Source: CAYJAZ01 sp964371865 (GTDB lineage: Bacteria > Desulfobacterota > Desulfovibrionia > Desulfovibrionales > Desulfovibrionaceae). From it: 64,000 nucleotides of DNA. Location: positions 1 to 64,000 of the forward strand of contig CAYJOR010000009.1 of NCBI GenBank assembly GCA_964371865.1. Reading direction: 5' to 3'. Positions 28,840 through 36,168 of this stretch are shown one piece after another. Position numbers and translations under genes: made by a program. The first letter of the stretch is position 1. Each line of letters opens with the position of its first letter. A model generated the notes under the pieces. That model saw only the letters and a program-made list of their open reading frames with translations. It searched no databases and was not told the DNA's origin.

Positions 28840-30174
28840 ATGAACTGGGATTGGGATAAACTCAAAGAAAAACAGAAAAATCAGCAGAACTGGACTCCTT
28901 TCAATCAAAAAGAAAAGAAAGTAGAAGAAGAGCAAGAGCAAGAAGAGCGTTACCAAGAAGATAGCCCGAAAACTGAAAATAAAAAAAATCAAGACGATGA
29001 ATTTTTAGATTTTCGTGAACTTTATAAAAAAGTACAGAACCAAAAGAATTCAAATGGAGGTAATGTCCCTCCAAGCGGAAATCCATTAGGTGACTTCCAA
29101 AACCTACCGAAAAAATTTATCAAAATCGGTTTAGGTGTAGGCGTAGGTCTGTGGCTTTTATCAGGTATTTATATTGTTCAACCGGATGAAGCCGGCGTTG
29201 TTTTGCGCTTTGGAGAATATGCCTATACAACGGCTGCAGGGCCTCACTATCATTTGCCCTTTCCTATCGAACAAGTCTATAAACCAAAAGTTACTCAAAT
29301 TAGACAGGCAGAAGTTGGTTTTCGTTCACAGTCAAGCAATACAAACTTCCAACAGGGGCGTATTCAAAATGTAGGTGACGAATCTGCAATGCTGACTGGT
29401 GATGAAAATATTGTAAATATCCAATTTAGCATACAATATAGAATCAAACCTGATGCTGCGGTGGACTATTTGTTCAACGTAGCCTCACCTGATGCAGTAT
29501 TAAAAAATGCTGCTGAAGCTGCAATGCGTGAAGTTATTGGTAATAATCTAATTGATGCGGCTTTGACCGATGGTAAAATCCAAATTCAAAATGATGTAGC
29601 TATTCTTTTACAATCTATTTTAGATAGATATAAAGTAGGTCTTGAAGTTGTGGCTGTTCAGATGCAGGATGTTCAACCTCCTCAAGAAGTAAGCGATGCT
29701 TTTAAAGATGTTGCCTCAGCACGTGAAGATAAAGTAAGAATTATCAATGAATCTGAAGCGTATAGAAATGAGTTGCTTCCAAATGCTCGTGGTGATGCTG
29801 CTGAAATTGTTAATATTGCAGAAGCTTATAAACAAACTCGTATCCGTGAAGCAGAAGGTGAAGCTAATAGATTTGTAGCTGTTCTTAAAGAGTATGAGAA
29901 ATCGCCTGAAATTATGGAAAAACGCTTGATATATGAAACCCTTGAATCAATTTTATCACAACCTGGAATGGAAAAAATTATATTGTCCGAAGGTATGGAA
30001 AATATGATGCCAATTCTTCCGCTTAGCCCAAGAAGCCAAGTGCCTTTTGTGCAAGAACAGGGTGTAAGTTCAAGTAATTCATCAAGTGGAGTAAGTGTAA
30101 AATCAAATACTTATCAACCGACTAATCAAGCAAATTCACTCCGTAGACCAGATCCATACTCTACCTCTCGTTAA
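28840..30174 (+). CDS. hflK: HflK, FtsH protease modulator subunit
   Basis: A 444-residue SPFH/band-7 membrane protein. A highly charged cytoplasmic N-terminus (about 1-75, rich in Lys, Glu and Gln) is followed by one transmembrane helix at about 88-108 (KIGLGVGVGLWLLSGIYIVQ). The band-7 domain starts PDEAGVVLRFGEY and includes GPHYHLPFPIE. A coiled-coil REAEGEANRF region and a Ser/Asn-rich disordered C-terminus end it. With HflC it forms a large cage around FtsH in the inner membrane and limits proteolysis. hflC starts 15 bases after its stop. Confidence 0.93.
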   Translation: MNWDWDKLKEKQKNQQNWTPFNQKEKKVEEEQEQEERYQEDSPKTENKKNQDDEFLDFRELYKKVQNQKNSNGGNVPPSGNPLGDFQNLPKKFIKIGLGVGVGLWLLSGIYIVQPDEAGVVLRFGEYAYTTAAGPHYHLPFPIEQVYKPKVTQIRQAEVGFRSQSSNTNFQQGRIQNVGDESAMLTGDENIVNIQFSIQYRIKPDAAVDYLFNVASPDAVLKNAAEAAMREVIGNNLIDAALTDGKIQIQNDVAILLQSILDRYKVGLEVVAVQMQDVQPPQEVSDAFKDVASAREDKVRIINESEAYRNELLPNARGDAAEIVNIAEAYKQTRIREAEGEANRFVAVLKEYEKSPEIMEKRLIYETLESILSQPGMEKIILSEGMENMMPILPLSPRSQVPFVQEQGVSSSNSSSGVSVKSNTYQPTNQANSLRRPDPYSTSR

Positions 30175-30189
30175 TTAAAGGAAATATTA

Positions 30190-31035
30190 ATGAATAAATT
30201 ACCTTCAATAGTTGTAATATTTGGCGTAATTGCATTTTTGCTTTACCAATCTATCTTTATTGTGCACCAAACTGAAAAAGCAATAGTTGTTCAACTTGGT
30301 GATCCTCTAGATGATACTTATGGTCCGGGCTTGCACTTTAAAGTACCTTTTATACAAAATGTGATATATTTTGATGCTCGTATGCTTGACTATGATGCTC
30401 GTACGGCTGAAGCTCTTACTTCTGATAAAAAAACAATTTTGCTTGATAACTACGCTCGTTGGCGTATAATTTCACCTATTGATTTTTATCGTACTGTACG
30501 TACTCTTCCAGCAGCACAAGCAAGACTTGATGCAGTTGTTTACTCGCACTTAAGAGCTCAACTCGGTTCTCATACCCTTACCGAGGTTGTTTCTTCTAAC
30601 AGAGCGGAAATTATGCAAGAAGTTACTAAGCTAGCATCTGAACAAATGAAAGAATTTGGTATAGAAGTTGTTGATGTTCGTATAAAAAGAACCGATTTAC
30701 CACCAGAAAACCAAAGAGCTATTTTTGACAGAATGAGAGCTGAACGTGAAAGACAAGCAAAACAATACCGTTCAGAAGGAACAGAAGAATCAACAAAAAT
30801 CCGCTCAACAGCAGATAAAGAAAGAGCTATTATTTTAGCAGATGCAAACTACAAAGCCGAAGTTTTACGCGGTGAAGGTGATGCAGAAGCTGCTAAAATA
30901 TATGCAGAAGCTTTTACACAAGCACCTGAATTCTTTGATTTACAACGTGGATTAGAAGCAATGGAAAATTCACTTAAAACAGACTCAAGAATATTCCTTT
31001 CACCTGATCATCCACTTCTAAAACCTATAAAATAG
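30190..31035 (+). CDS. hflC: HflC, FtsH protease modulator subunit
   Basis: A 281-residue partner of HflK. The N-terminal transmembrane helix (LPSIVVIFGVIAFLLYQSIFIV) leads into the SPFH domain beginning HQTEKAIVVQLGDP, with GPGLHFKVPFIQNV and the family motif FDRMRAERERQAKQYRSEG in the coiled coil. Ends with FLSPDHPLLKPIK, as typical for HflC. It follows hflK with an AAAGGAAATA ribosome site. The pair is terminated by a hairpin 4 bases after the stop. Confidence 0.94.
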   Translation: MNKLPSIVVIFGVIAFLLYQSIFIVHQTEKAIVVQLGDPLDDTYGPGLHFKVPFIQNVIYFDARMLDYDARTAEALTSDKKTILLDNYARWRIISPIDFYRTVRTLPAAQARLDAVVYSHLRAQLGSHTLTEVVSSNRAEIMQEVTKLASEQMKEFGIEVVDVRIKRTDLPPENQRAIFDRMRAERERQAKQYRSEGTEESTKIRSTADKERAIILADANYKAEVLRGEGDAEAAKIYAEAFTQAPEFFDLQRGLEAMENSLKTDSRIFLSPDHPLLKPIK

Positions 31036-31038
31036 AAT

Positions 31039-31065
31039 AAATGTTCCCTTTTGGGAACATTTTTC
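31039..31065 (+). terminator. Terminator after hflC
   Basis: A perfect 10-bp stem AAATGTTCCC/GGGAACATTT with a 4-base loop, followed by TTCATT. Confidence 0.88.
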
Positions 31066-31100
31066 ATTCATAGAAAAATCAAAGAAGGAAGGAGGGCTAA

Positions 31101-31838
31101 ATGAAACAAGAAGAAAAATTTCAAGAAAAATTAAACAGAATCTACACAGCAACAAGCACAAAAACTCAACAACAACTTGCTAAAGTTCTTGGCGTACAGC
31201 AATCAAGTGTTTCTGATGCCAAAAGTAGGGGAACTATCCCGAAACCTTGGCTTCTTTTGCTTATGAGAAAATACAATATCAATCCAACTTGGGTTGAAGA
31301 GGGCAAGGGAGACATGTATCTTTCTGTAAATATTACAGAAAAAACAAATGATAGCGAACTTGCTTCAACAAATAATAGGGCAAATATTTTACTAAATGAG
31401 CCTAGAAAACAATTTATAAAGTCAAGCGCATCAGTTCCTGTTCATTCTACAGTTTACTCAGGTGAAACAGATGCTGAAAATAATATGCTTTTTGATATAG
31501 AAAATTATATTTCTATTCCGGAAGATGTAAGCCGAGAAAACACAATTGTTTTTAAACTTAATGGTAGAAGCATGGAACCAACACTTCTTGCAAACTCTAT
31601 TGTAGGCGTTGATTTGCTCGATAAAAAACTAATTTCAGGCGAGATATACGCATTTTGTTTGCCGCCGCAGGGTGTATATTTTGCTAGAGTTTTTCATGCA
31701 CCAACAATATATATCGATAAAGAAGTTACAATCAATCTAACATCAGAAAATAAAACTTTTCCAACTGTTACATTACCACTAAAAAAGGCGGAAGAAGCTG
31801 TTCTAGGAAAAGCATTTTGGGTTTTAAATTTAATTTAG
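31101..31838 (+). CDS. CI-type helix-turn-helix/S24 regulator lacking the catalytic lysine
   Basis: A 245-residue two-domain regulator. Residues about 5-70 form a CI-type HTH (QQQLAKVLGVQQSSVSDAKSRG, then IPKPWLLLLMRKYNINPTWVEEGKGDMYL). Residues about 115-245 resemble a LexA/CI S24 peptidase domain with the serine motif NGRSMEPTL. The lysine expected about 40 residues later (as in LexA VTVKRL) appears as VYFARVF, so autocleavage is unlikely. It is therefore more like a signal-responsive repressor than an SOS-cleaved one. No phage genes are adjacent. A very strong GGAAGGAGGG ribosome site is present. The lytic transglycosylase gene starts 15 bases downstream, so the two are probably cotranscribed. 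Confidence 0.8.
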   Translation: MKQEEKFQEKLNRIYTATSTKTQQQLAKVLGVQQSSVSDAKSRGTIPKPWLLLLMRKYNINPTWVEEGKGDMYLSVNITEKTNDSELASTNNRANILLNEPRKQFIKSSASVPVHSTVYSGETDAENNMLFDIENYISIPEDVSRENTIVFKLNGRSMEPTLLANSIVGVDLLDKKLISGEIYAFCLPPQGVYFARVFHAPTIYIDKEVTINLTSENKTFPTVTLPLKKAEEAVLGKAFWVLNLI

Positions 31839-31852
31839 GAGAAATTAATCAA

Positions 31853-32902
31853 ATGAATAAAAAATCAGTTCCATTTTTACTATTGTCATCAATGCTCTTT
31901 ACAGCTTGCTCAACCAGTACTACAATACCTGAAACTTATGCAGAAATTACACCTGTTCAACCTGTTGAAGTCATAGAAGAAGTTGTTGTAGAAGATGAAC
32001 CAATAGTTGAAGTTGTTGAAGCTGAATATTTGATTGGAGATTCATGGTTGGCGCTGTATAGTCGCTTAAAAGAAGACAAGGTGGAATCAGAAAAACTCGC
32101 TGAGTATTTTTCAGAGCTACCATCAGCTCCTTCACAAGATCCAATGGGTAGAAAAATCAGAGAGTTGTATGGTTACAAATTTATAAAAAAAGACCCGAAT
32201 GCTCCAAAAAAGAGCCCGAAGTATGATTACCCTCCAGCTGGCTACACCGCTCCTGGACCGTGGTATAAAGGGATTGTAACCGAAAGTATAGCTGAAAAAT
32301 GTATCGACTTTATAAATACTTATCCTGAAGCTTTTGCAAAAGCAGAAGCAGAATATAAAGTACCTAAAGAAGTTATTGCAGCGCTTTTATTTATCGAAAC
32401 TCGCTTAGGTGGATATCTTGGAAAAGAAAATGCCTTTGTAACCCTTGCAAGTATGGCAAGCACTGATAATTATTCAGATATTCCGGATTGGACTAAAAAA
32501 TTACCAAATAACCCAGAAGAAAAAGAAAGCTGGATTACAGAGACAATGGAAAAACGTTCTGATTGGGCTTATAATGAATTCAAGGCACTTACAGAAGTTA
32601 TTATAGAAAATGAACTCGACCCTTATGCAATGCCTGGTTCTATCTATGGAGCTATTGGTTTGTGTCAATTTATGCCGTCTAATATCAAAAAATATGCAGC
32701 AGATGGTAATGAAGATGGAAAAATCAATCTCTTTGAACCGGAAGATGCAATCGTTTCAGTAGGAAAATATCTACAGAAGCATAATTGGAAAGAAAATTCT
32801 AGTTTGACTGCTCAGCATAAAGTTTTGAAAAAATATAACAATCTCAATGTGTATGCAAATTCAATTTTAGGTTTAGCAGAAAAAATTACTCTCGTGCAGT
32901 AA
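31853..32902 (+). CDS. Lytic murein transglycosylase lipoprotein (MltB family)
   Basis: A 349-residue predicted lipoprotein. The start follows a TTAGGAGAAA ribosome site; the longer in-frame start at 31817 overlaps the repressor gene and would bury the signal peptide. The signal peptide ends FTAC, giving Cys20 as lipid site. After a Glu/Val-rich linker (about 30-60), the catalytic domain begins near 150: PKEVIAALLFIETRLGGYLG contains the presumed catalytic Glu, followed by the SMAS segment, and YGAIGLCQFMPSNIKKYA(A)DGN, then LFEPEDAIVSVGKYLQKHNW. These are hallmarks of MltB-type (SLT_2) enzymes that cleave peptidoglycan to anhydro-muropeptides in the periplasm. Confidence 0.88.
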   Translation: MNKKSVPFLLLSSMLFTACSTSTTIPETYAEITPVQPVEVIEEVVVEDEPIVEVVEAEYLIGDSWLALYSRLKEDKVESEKLAEYFSELPSAPSQDPMGRKIRELYGYKFIKKDPNAPKKSPKYDYPPAGYTAPGPWYKGIVTESIAEKCIDFINTYPEAFAKAEAEYKVPKEVIAALLFIETRLGGYLGKENAFVTLASMASTDNYSDIPDWTKKLPNNPEEKESWITETMEKRSDWAYNEFKALTEVIIENELDPYAMPGSIYGAIGLCQFMPSNIKKYAADGNEDGKINLFEPEDAIVSVGKYLQKHNWKENSSLTAQHKVLKKYNNLNVYANSILGLAEKITLVQ

Positions 32903-32928
32903 TATTTTTAAAAGTACTTTATAAAAGT

Positions 32929-32973
32929 AAAAGAGGAAATATACTTTATGATAAGTGTATTTCCTCTTTTTTG
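32929..32973 (+). terminator. Terminator after the transglycosylase gene
   Basis: A 13-bp perfect stem AAAAGAGGAAATA/TATTTCCTCTTTT followed by TTG. Confidence 0.85.
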
Positions 32974-33015
32974 ATATGTTTATTGATGTGTAAGCTATAA
33001 AAATTAAGGCTTCTA

Positions 33016-33042
33016 TATGTTTATTTTCGAGAGGGTGAAACC
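33016..33042. repeat. TTTTCGAGAGGG intergenic motif
   Basis: TTTTCGAGAGGGTGAAACCC repeats the beginning of the hairpin at 7346 (TTTTCGAGAGGGGGAAACC) and resembles 14941 (TTTTCGAGAGGAGAAA). It has a short AGGG/CCCT pairing. All three copies lie between convergent genes, so a terminator-associated element is likely. Confidence 0.5.
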
Positions 33043-33132
33043 CCTTCTTTGTATTAATAATTTTAACAAATTTAGTTTGTTAAAGCTGTTAGTCTGCTTT
33101 GTAAACAATCAGTAATTGCTCAGATATTTTAT

Positions 33133-33627
33133 CTATATAATTTTATAACCTAATTCGCGTGCAATAATTCGTGCTGTAAGTTCAGTAACTTCGCCTGTAA
33201 GTGCAATGCACTGTTCCATGTGAGTATTAGAGCCAAGCTTCATTCCCTTTGTGAGGATTTTACAGCAACAAACTTTGCGTTTCTCTGTAAATTTTACTTG
33301 TAACTCTTTGGCAAGTTTCATAGTTTTATTTACTTCTGAACCTTTAGCGTTTTCTCTGCCAAAGAACATACCAAGTGCCATAACGCCGGCACTTACAGCC
33401 CCACAAGTGCATCCATTACTCATACCTACTGGAAAACCTGATGCTAATTTGATGATTTCATCACCATAAGGTGCTTCAAAACCATCTTTTATAGTTTTCA
33501 ATAAAGCTTCTGAACAATAAAAATCACCATCTCTGTAGTATTTTTCAGCTCTTTCTTTTAATGCTTTTATATCAATTTCTTTGCCATTAGATTTTTTTAT
33601 TCCAATTTTATTCAATAAGTTATACAC
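33133..33627 (-). CDS. C_GCAxxG_C_C-family redox protein
   Basis: A 164-residue protein with GTG start whose ribosome site (AAGGTGA) lies in the end of yedF, with an 8-base overlap. It has the spaced-cysteine pattern of the C_GCAxxG_C_C family: Cys in GDFYCSEALL, the NGCTCGAVSAG core, a KRKVCCCKIL cluster and a final Cys in MEQCIALTG. Members are small, probably redox-active or metal/cluster-binding proteins common in anaerobes; their reaction is not established. The overlap with yedF indicates cotranslation and a link to sulfur or selenium handling. Confidence 0.8.
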   Translation of the reverse strand: MYNLLNKIGIKKSNGKEIDIKALKERAEKYYRDGDFYCSEALLKTIKDGFEAPYGDEIIKLASGFPVGMSNGCTCGAVSAGVMALGMFFGRENAKGSEVNKTMKLAKELQVKFTEKRKVCCCKILTKGMKLGSNTHMEQCIALTGEVTELTARIIARELGYKII

Positions 33628-34243
33628 GAATCACCTTACTCGCTAGGTCTATAGAGGTTACAATATCAAGCATGTTAGTACTTTGACCAACTTGTTTTTG
33701 AGATGTAAGAGTAAAAAACTCTAAGCATGTTCCACAAACAAGTATTTCAATTCCACTTTTTTCTAGATTTTGCAAGGCATCTAGAGATTTTCCTGGTTGA
33801 GCTGAAAGTTTTACTCCACCATTTAGAAGTACTACTTTCCACAAACTTTCACCAAGTTCAGGCAAAGTAGCAAGGAAATTTTCCATGAGTCGCGAACCTA
33901 GTTCATCATCACCAACTCCGAAAAATTCTGATGGAATAATAACAAGAGTTTTTCCATTTGTTGAATCAGAAGAGCTATTTGTTTTACTTGAAGTTTCATC
34001 TTTTAATATAGAGGGAAACTCTGCGCCATCTTCAAGTTGCGCAAAAATAAGCCATTTTTTAGAGTTTTCTTTGCTAACATTTACAATATAAGAATTTTTT
34101 TTAAGGAATCTTTCAATATTTTCAGAGGCTGGTTCATTGTCAACTATAACAACAAATTGTTTATGTTGTTGCTCTGATATAAACTTCTTACAGCGTATAA
34201 CAGGCTCAGGGCAAGGTAAACCGGTGTAATTTTCTTCTATCAT
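33620..34243 (-). CDS. yedF: YedF-like TusA/DsrE sulfur or selenium metabolism protein
   Basis: A 207-residue two-domain protein. The N-terminal TusA/SirA-like domain (about 1-75) has the cysteine motif PCPEPVIRCKKF. The C-terminal DsrE-like domain (about 100-207) has TLVIIPSEFFGVGDDELGSRLMENFL, KVVLLNGGVKLSAQ and ILVCGTCLEFF. This is the arrangement of YedF proteins, linked by phylogenetic profile to selenium metabolism and related to sulfur-relay carriers. The start has a GAGGTTCTA ribosome site. The C_GCAxxG_C_C gene overlaps its end. No selD/selA genes are seen here. Confidence 0.87.
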   Translation of the reverse strand: MIEENYTGLPCPEPVIRCKKFISEQQHKQFVVIVDNEPASENIERFLKKNSYIVNVSKENSKKWLIFAQLEDGAEFPSILKDETSSKTNSSSDSTNGKTLVIIPSEFFGVGDDELGSRLMENFLATLPELGESLWKVVLLNGGVKLSAQPGKSLDALQNLEKSGIEILVCGTCLEFFTLTSQKQVGQSTNMLDIVTSIDLASKVIRV

Positions 34244-34377
34244 TAGAACCTCGTATTTATGTTTATATGATTACAAAGATAATAAATATTTTTTTACATA
34301 AGTAAAGTGCTAAATTTCATTATTTTTTATTAATAAATCGACTTGATATAAATTAAAAATAACGTTATTTTATATCT

Positions 34378-34438
34378 AGGGTGTTTTTCTAATTTAATAA
34401 ATTTTTGTCGAATTTTCTTAATTTAGAAACATAGCCTA
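34378..34438. repeat. MITE-like element, copy B (61 bp)
   Basis: It starts AGGGTGTTTTTCTAATTTA and ends TTAATTTAGAAACATAGCCT; the two ends are imperfect inverted repeats of about 20 bases. It lies upstream of the HAD hydrolase gene, 52 bases before its start. Confidence 0.7.
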
Positions 34439-34490
34439 CTCTCTAGAGTGCGAACTTTAGAAAAATTCCCGATATAAAGGAGCCTCTGCA

Positions 34491-35129
34491 ATGATTAAAT
34501 TAGTTGTATTTGATTTAGACGGCACAATTTGTCACACTCCACCAATTGGAGTAAAAGCATTTGTTGAAGGCGTGTTGCCATATTCAAAAAAAGAAATTAG
34601 TGAGGAAGAAATTCTACAAACTTATGGTTTAAATGAAAAAGGAATAATCAAAATACTTCTACCTTCGCATCATGAAGAAGCTTATAATGATTTCTATGCA
34701 CTCTATAAAAAATACCATGAAAGTGTAACCGAACCCTATGAGGGAATAGGTGAAATTTTTTCATTGCTCAAAGAACACGATGTTAAAATTGCTCTTATAA
34801 CCGGTAGAGGTGAAGAGTCGTGTATGTATACGCTTGAAAAACTTAAAATAAAAGAAATTTTTTCTGATATTGGTACTGGAGAGGAAGATAGACAAAATAA
34901 ATGCGAAATAATGCTTGAACTCTTAAAAAAATACGGTCTTGCTAAAAATGAAGTTCTTTATGTTGGTGACGCAGACACTGATGTTATAGAATCAAATAGA
35001 GCAGGAGTAAGATGTTTATCTGTTTGTTGGGGACATGATGTATACATAGAAAGAGTAAAAAAAATCAATGCTGAAAATATGTTCTACTCAACAAAAGAAC
35101 TAGAAGAGCACCTTAAAAGTATTATCTAG
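34491..35129 (+). CDS. HAD-superfamily phosphatase (phosphoglycolate phosphatase-like)
   Basis: A 212-residue subfamily IA HAD hydrolase. Motif I is FDLDGTI at residues 7-13 (nucleophile Asp8, acid Asp10), with a helical cap of about 15-85, motif II ALITGR, a motif III Lys in the following segment (IGTGEEDRQNK), and motif IV VGDADTDVI. It would dephosphorylate a small phosphorylated metabolite; phosphoglycolate is the family's best known substrate but specificity cannot be read. Ribosome site AAAGGAGCC. It is flanked on both sides by MITE-like elements, with one beginning at its stop codon. Confidence 0.87.
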   Translation: MIKLVVFDLDGTICHTPPIGVKAFVEGVLPYSKKEISEEEILQTYGLNEKGIIKILLPSHHEEAYNDFYALYKKYHESVTEPYEGIGEIFSLLKEHDVKIALITGRGEESCMYTLEKLKIKEIFSDIGTGEEDRQNKCEIMLELLKKYGLAKNEVLYVGDADTDVIESNRAGVRCLSVCWGHDVYIERVKKINAENMFYSTKELEEHLKSII

Positions 35130-35222
35130 GATGCGTTTCTAAATTAATTCTTGTGACGTGCTATACTTTATATGATACTTCAACTTATGTGTATAAAGTT
35201 TGTTTTCAAAAAACATACTCTC
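35128..35222. repeat. MITE-like element, copy C (about 95 bp, degenerate)
   Basis: AGGATGCGTTTCTAAATTAATTCTT starts in the HAD stop codon region. A degenerate second end, TTTCAAAAAACATACTCT, lies at about 35204-35221. The right boundary is approximate. Confidence 0.5.
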
Positions 35223-35225
35223 TCC

Positions 35226-35250
35226 ATTCAAAAAGTCATAAATTGAAATA
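35226..35250. repeat. 24-base direct repeat, copy 1
   Basis: TTCAAAAAGTCATAAATTGAAATA is repeated, with one mismatch, at 35977-36000. Both copies sit just after a hairpin or element and before a promoter-like stretch. Confidence 0.7.
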
Positions 35251-35284
35251 TGCTGTGTACTTTCTAGAAAATAAAAAGCACGTG

Positions 35285-35313
35285 TTGACAAATTTTATGA
35301 GTTAAAGTACTTT
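35285..35313 (+). promoter_or_regulatory. Candidate promoter of the 104-residue gene
   Basis: TTGACA and TACTTT are separated by 17 bases, about 85 bases upstream of 35399. The -10 match is weak. Confidence 0.4.
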
Positions 35314-35398
35314 CGAGCAACTTGTTTGTGTTTTTAATTTAGGCGAGTTGTCAACGAAACCTATTAGAATTTTTTAATCTATAACCTTGGGAAAATCT

Positions 35399-35713
35399 AT
35401 GAATTTACAGGTATTAGTCGCACTTAGAAAATATCTCACTGTGAATGACCATAAAGATGGGAAAATTACACTTAATTATTCTCTCAAAGTATTGTCAGAT
35501 AGTGATGCAATGGAAATGATTAAAGATATAAAAAATCATAAAATGCCAAAAGCTATCTTAGATTCAGATTTAAATATTTTTGCATCTACCGTTCTAATTA
35601 AATACGATACAAATTATCTTGAACCAACTGAATTTGAAGAGTTTTTTACGACAGATAATCAAGAGCGATTTGATGAACTCGTTACAAAATATACGGATGT
35701 GCTATCAAATTAG
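35399..35713 (+). CDS. Unknown 104-residue protein
   Basis: Not recognised. The ATG at 35399 is preferred to the TTG 12 bases earlier because a GGGA ribosome site lies between them. The sequence (MNLQVLVALRKYLTVNDHKDGKITLNY) has no signal peptide, membrane helix or cysteine and is predicted mixed alpha/beta with an acidic C-terminus. The segment SDSDAMEMIKDIKNHKMPKAIL and the terminal DELVTKYTDVL look helical. It stands between two MITE-like copies as a single-gene unit. Normal codon use supports a real gene. Confidence 0.65.
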   Translation: MNLQVLVALRKYLTVNDHKDGKITLNYSLKVLSDSDAMEMIKDIKNHKMPKAILDSDLNIFASTVLIKYDTNYLEPTEFEEFFTTDNQERFDELVTKYTDVLSN

Positions 35714-35735
35714 TAATTTAAAATCCTCTTTTACT

Positions 35736-35886
35736 AGGGTATGTTTCTAAATTCATTCTTTTGCGTTTTTCTTCTTAAAAGATTATTTTTTATTCCGCTT
35801 ATGTATGTTTTTGATACACTGCATTTTATAAAAAATCACTTTTAATTGAAAACTCTAAAAAATCTCTGAATTTAGAAATGTACCCT
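35736..35886. repeat. MITE-like element, copy D (151 bp, best preserved)
   Basis: Terminal inverted repeats AGGGTATGTTTCTAAATTCA and TGAATTTAGAAATGTACCCT, each 20 bases with two mismatches. The interior contains TTTTGCGTTTTTCTT and ATACACTGCA, shared with copy E at 42978. No coding capacity. Confidence 0.8.
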
Positions 35887-35932
35887 AAAATGATGATTTT
35901 ATTGATAATTGTTTTCAAGAAAAAAGGGAATT

Positions 35933-35978
35933 TGAAGGGGGGGGACTCTTTTTTTTTAAAAAATATGGTTTTCCCCTT
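35933..35978. repeat. G8-containing hairpin
   Basis: GAAGGGG and CCCCTTC arms enclose a run of eight Gs (35937-35944), then nine Ts. G runs of this length are rare in this AT-rich sequence; it may be a terminator-like or length-variable site. Confidence 0.5.
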
Positions 35979-36000
35979 CAAGAAGTCATAAATTGAAATA
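35977..36000. repeat. 24-base direct repeat, copy 2
   Basis: TTCAAGAAGTCATAAATTGAAATA, one mismatch from the copy at 35226-35250. Confidence 0.7.
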
Positions 36001-36071
36001 GCTCCTATTTCACTGTTAGTTATTTGACATCCAATGTTCTAAGTTCTTATAAGTAAAAGAATAAATTTTTT

Positions 36072-36087
36072 TGGCATGATATCTGCA
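36072..36087 (+). promoter_or_regulatory. Candidate sigma54 promoter of the repeat-protein gene
   Basis: TGGCATGATATCTGCA matches the RpoN consensus TGGCACG-N4-TTGC closely, with GG and GC 10 bases apart, 82 bases before the start. A sigma70-like TTGACA/TTATAA pair with 17-base spacing also exists at 36024-36052. Confidence 0.68.
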
Positions 36088-36168
36088 TAGTGTACAATAT
36101 AAAAGAAAATTAAATTCCATTTTGATAGTTCAATAAATTTCTTTTCTCATTGTATTGTGGAGGTTATC

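Noticed and set aside
28720..29086. Hydrophobic minus-strand open frames over the start of hflK
   Set aside because: They are complements of the Lys/Glu-rich hflK N-terminus and have no ribosome site.
34440..34470. CCCGATAT as sigma28 promoter before the HAD gene
   Set aside because: There is no TAAA 15 bases upstream and the distance to the start is too short.
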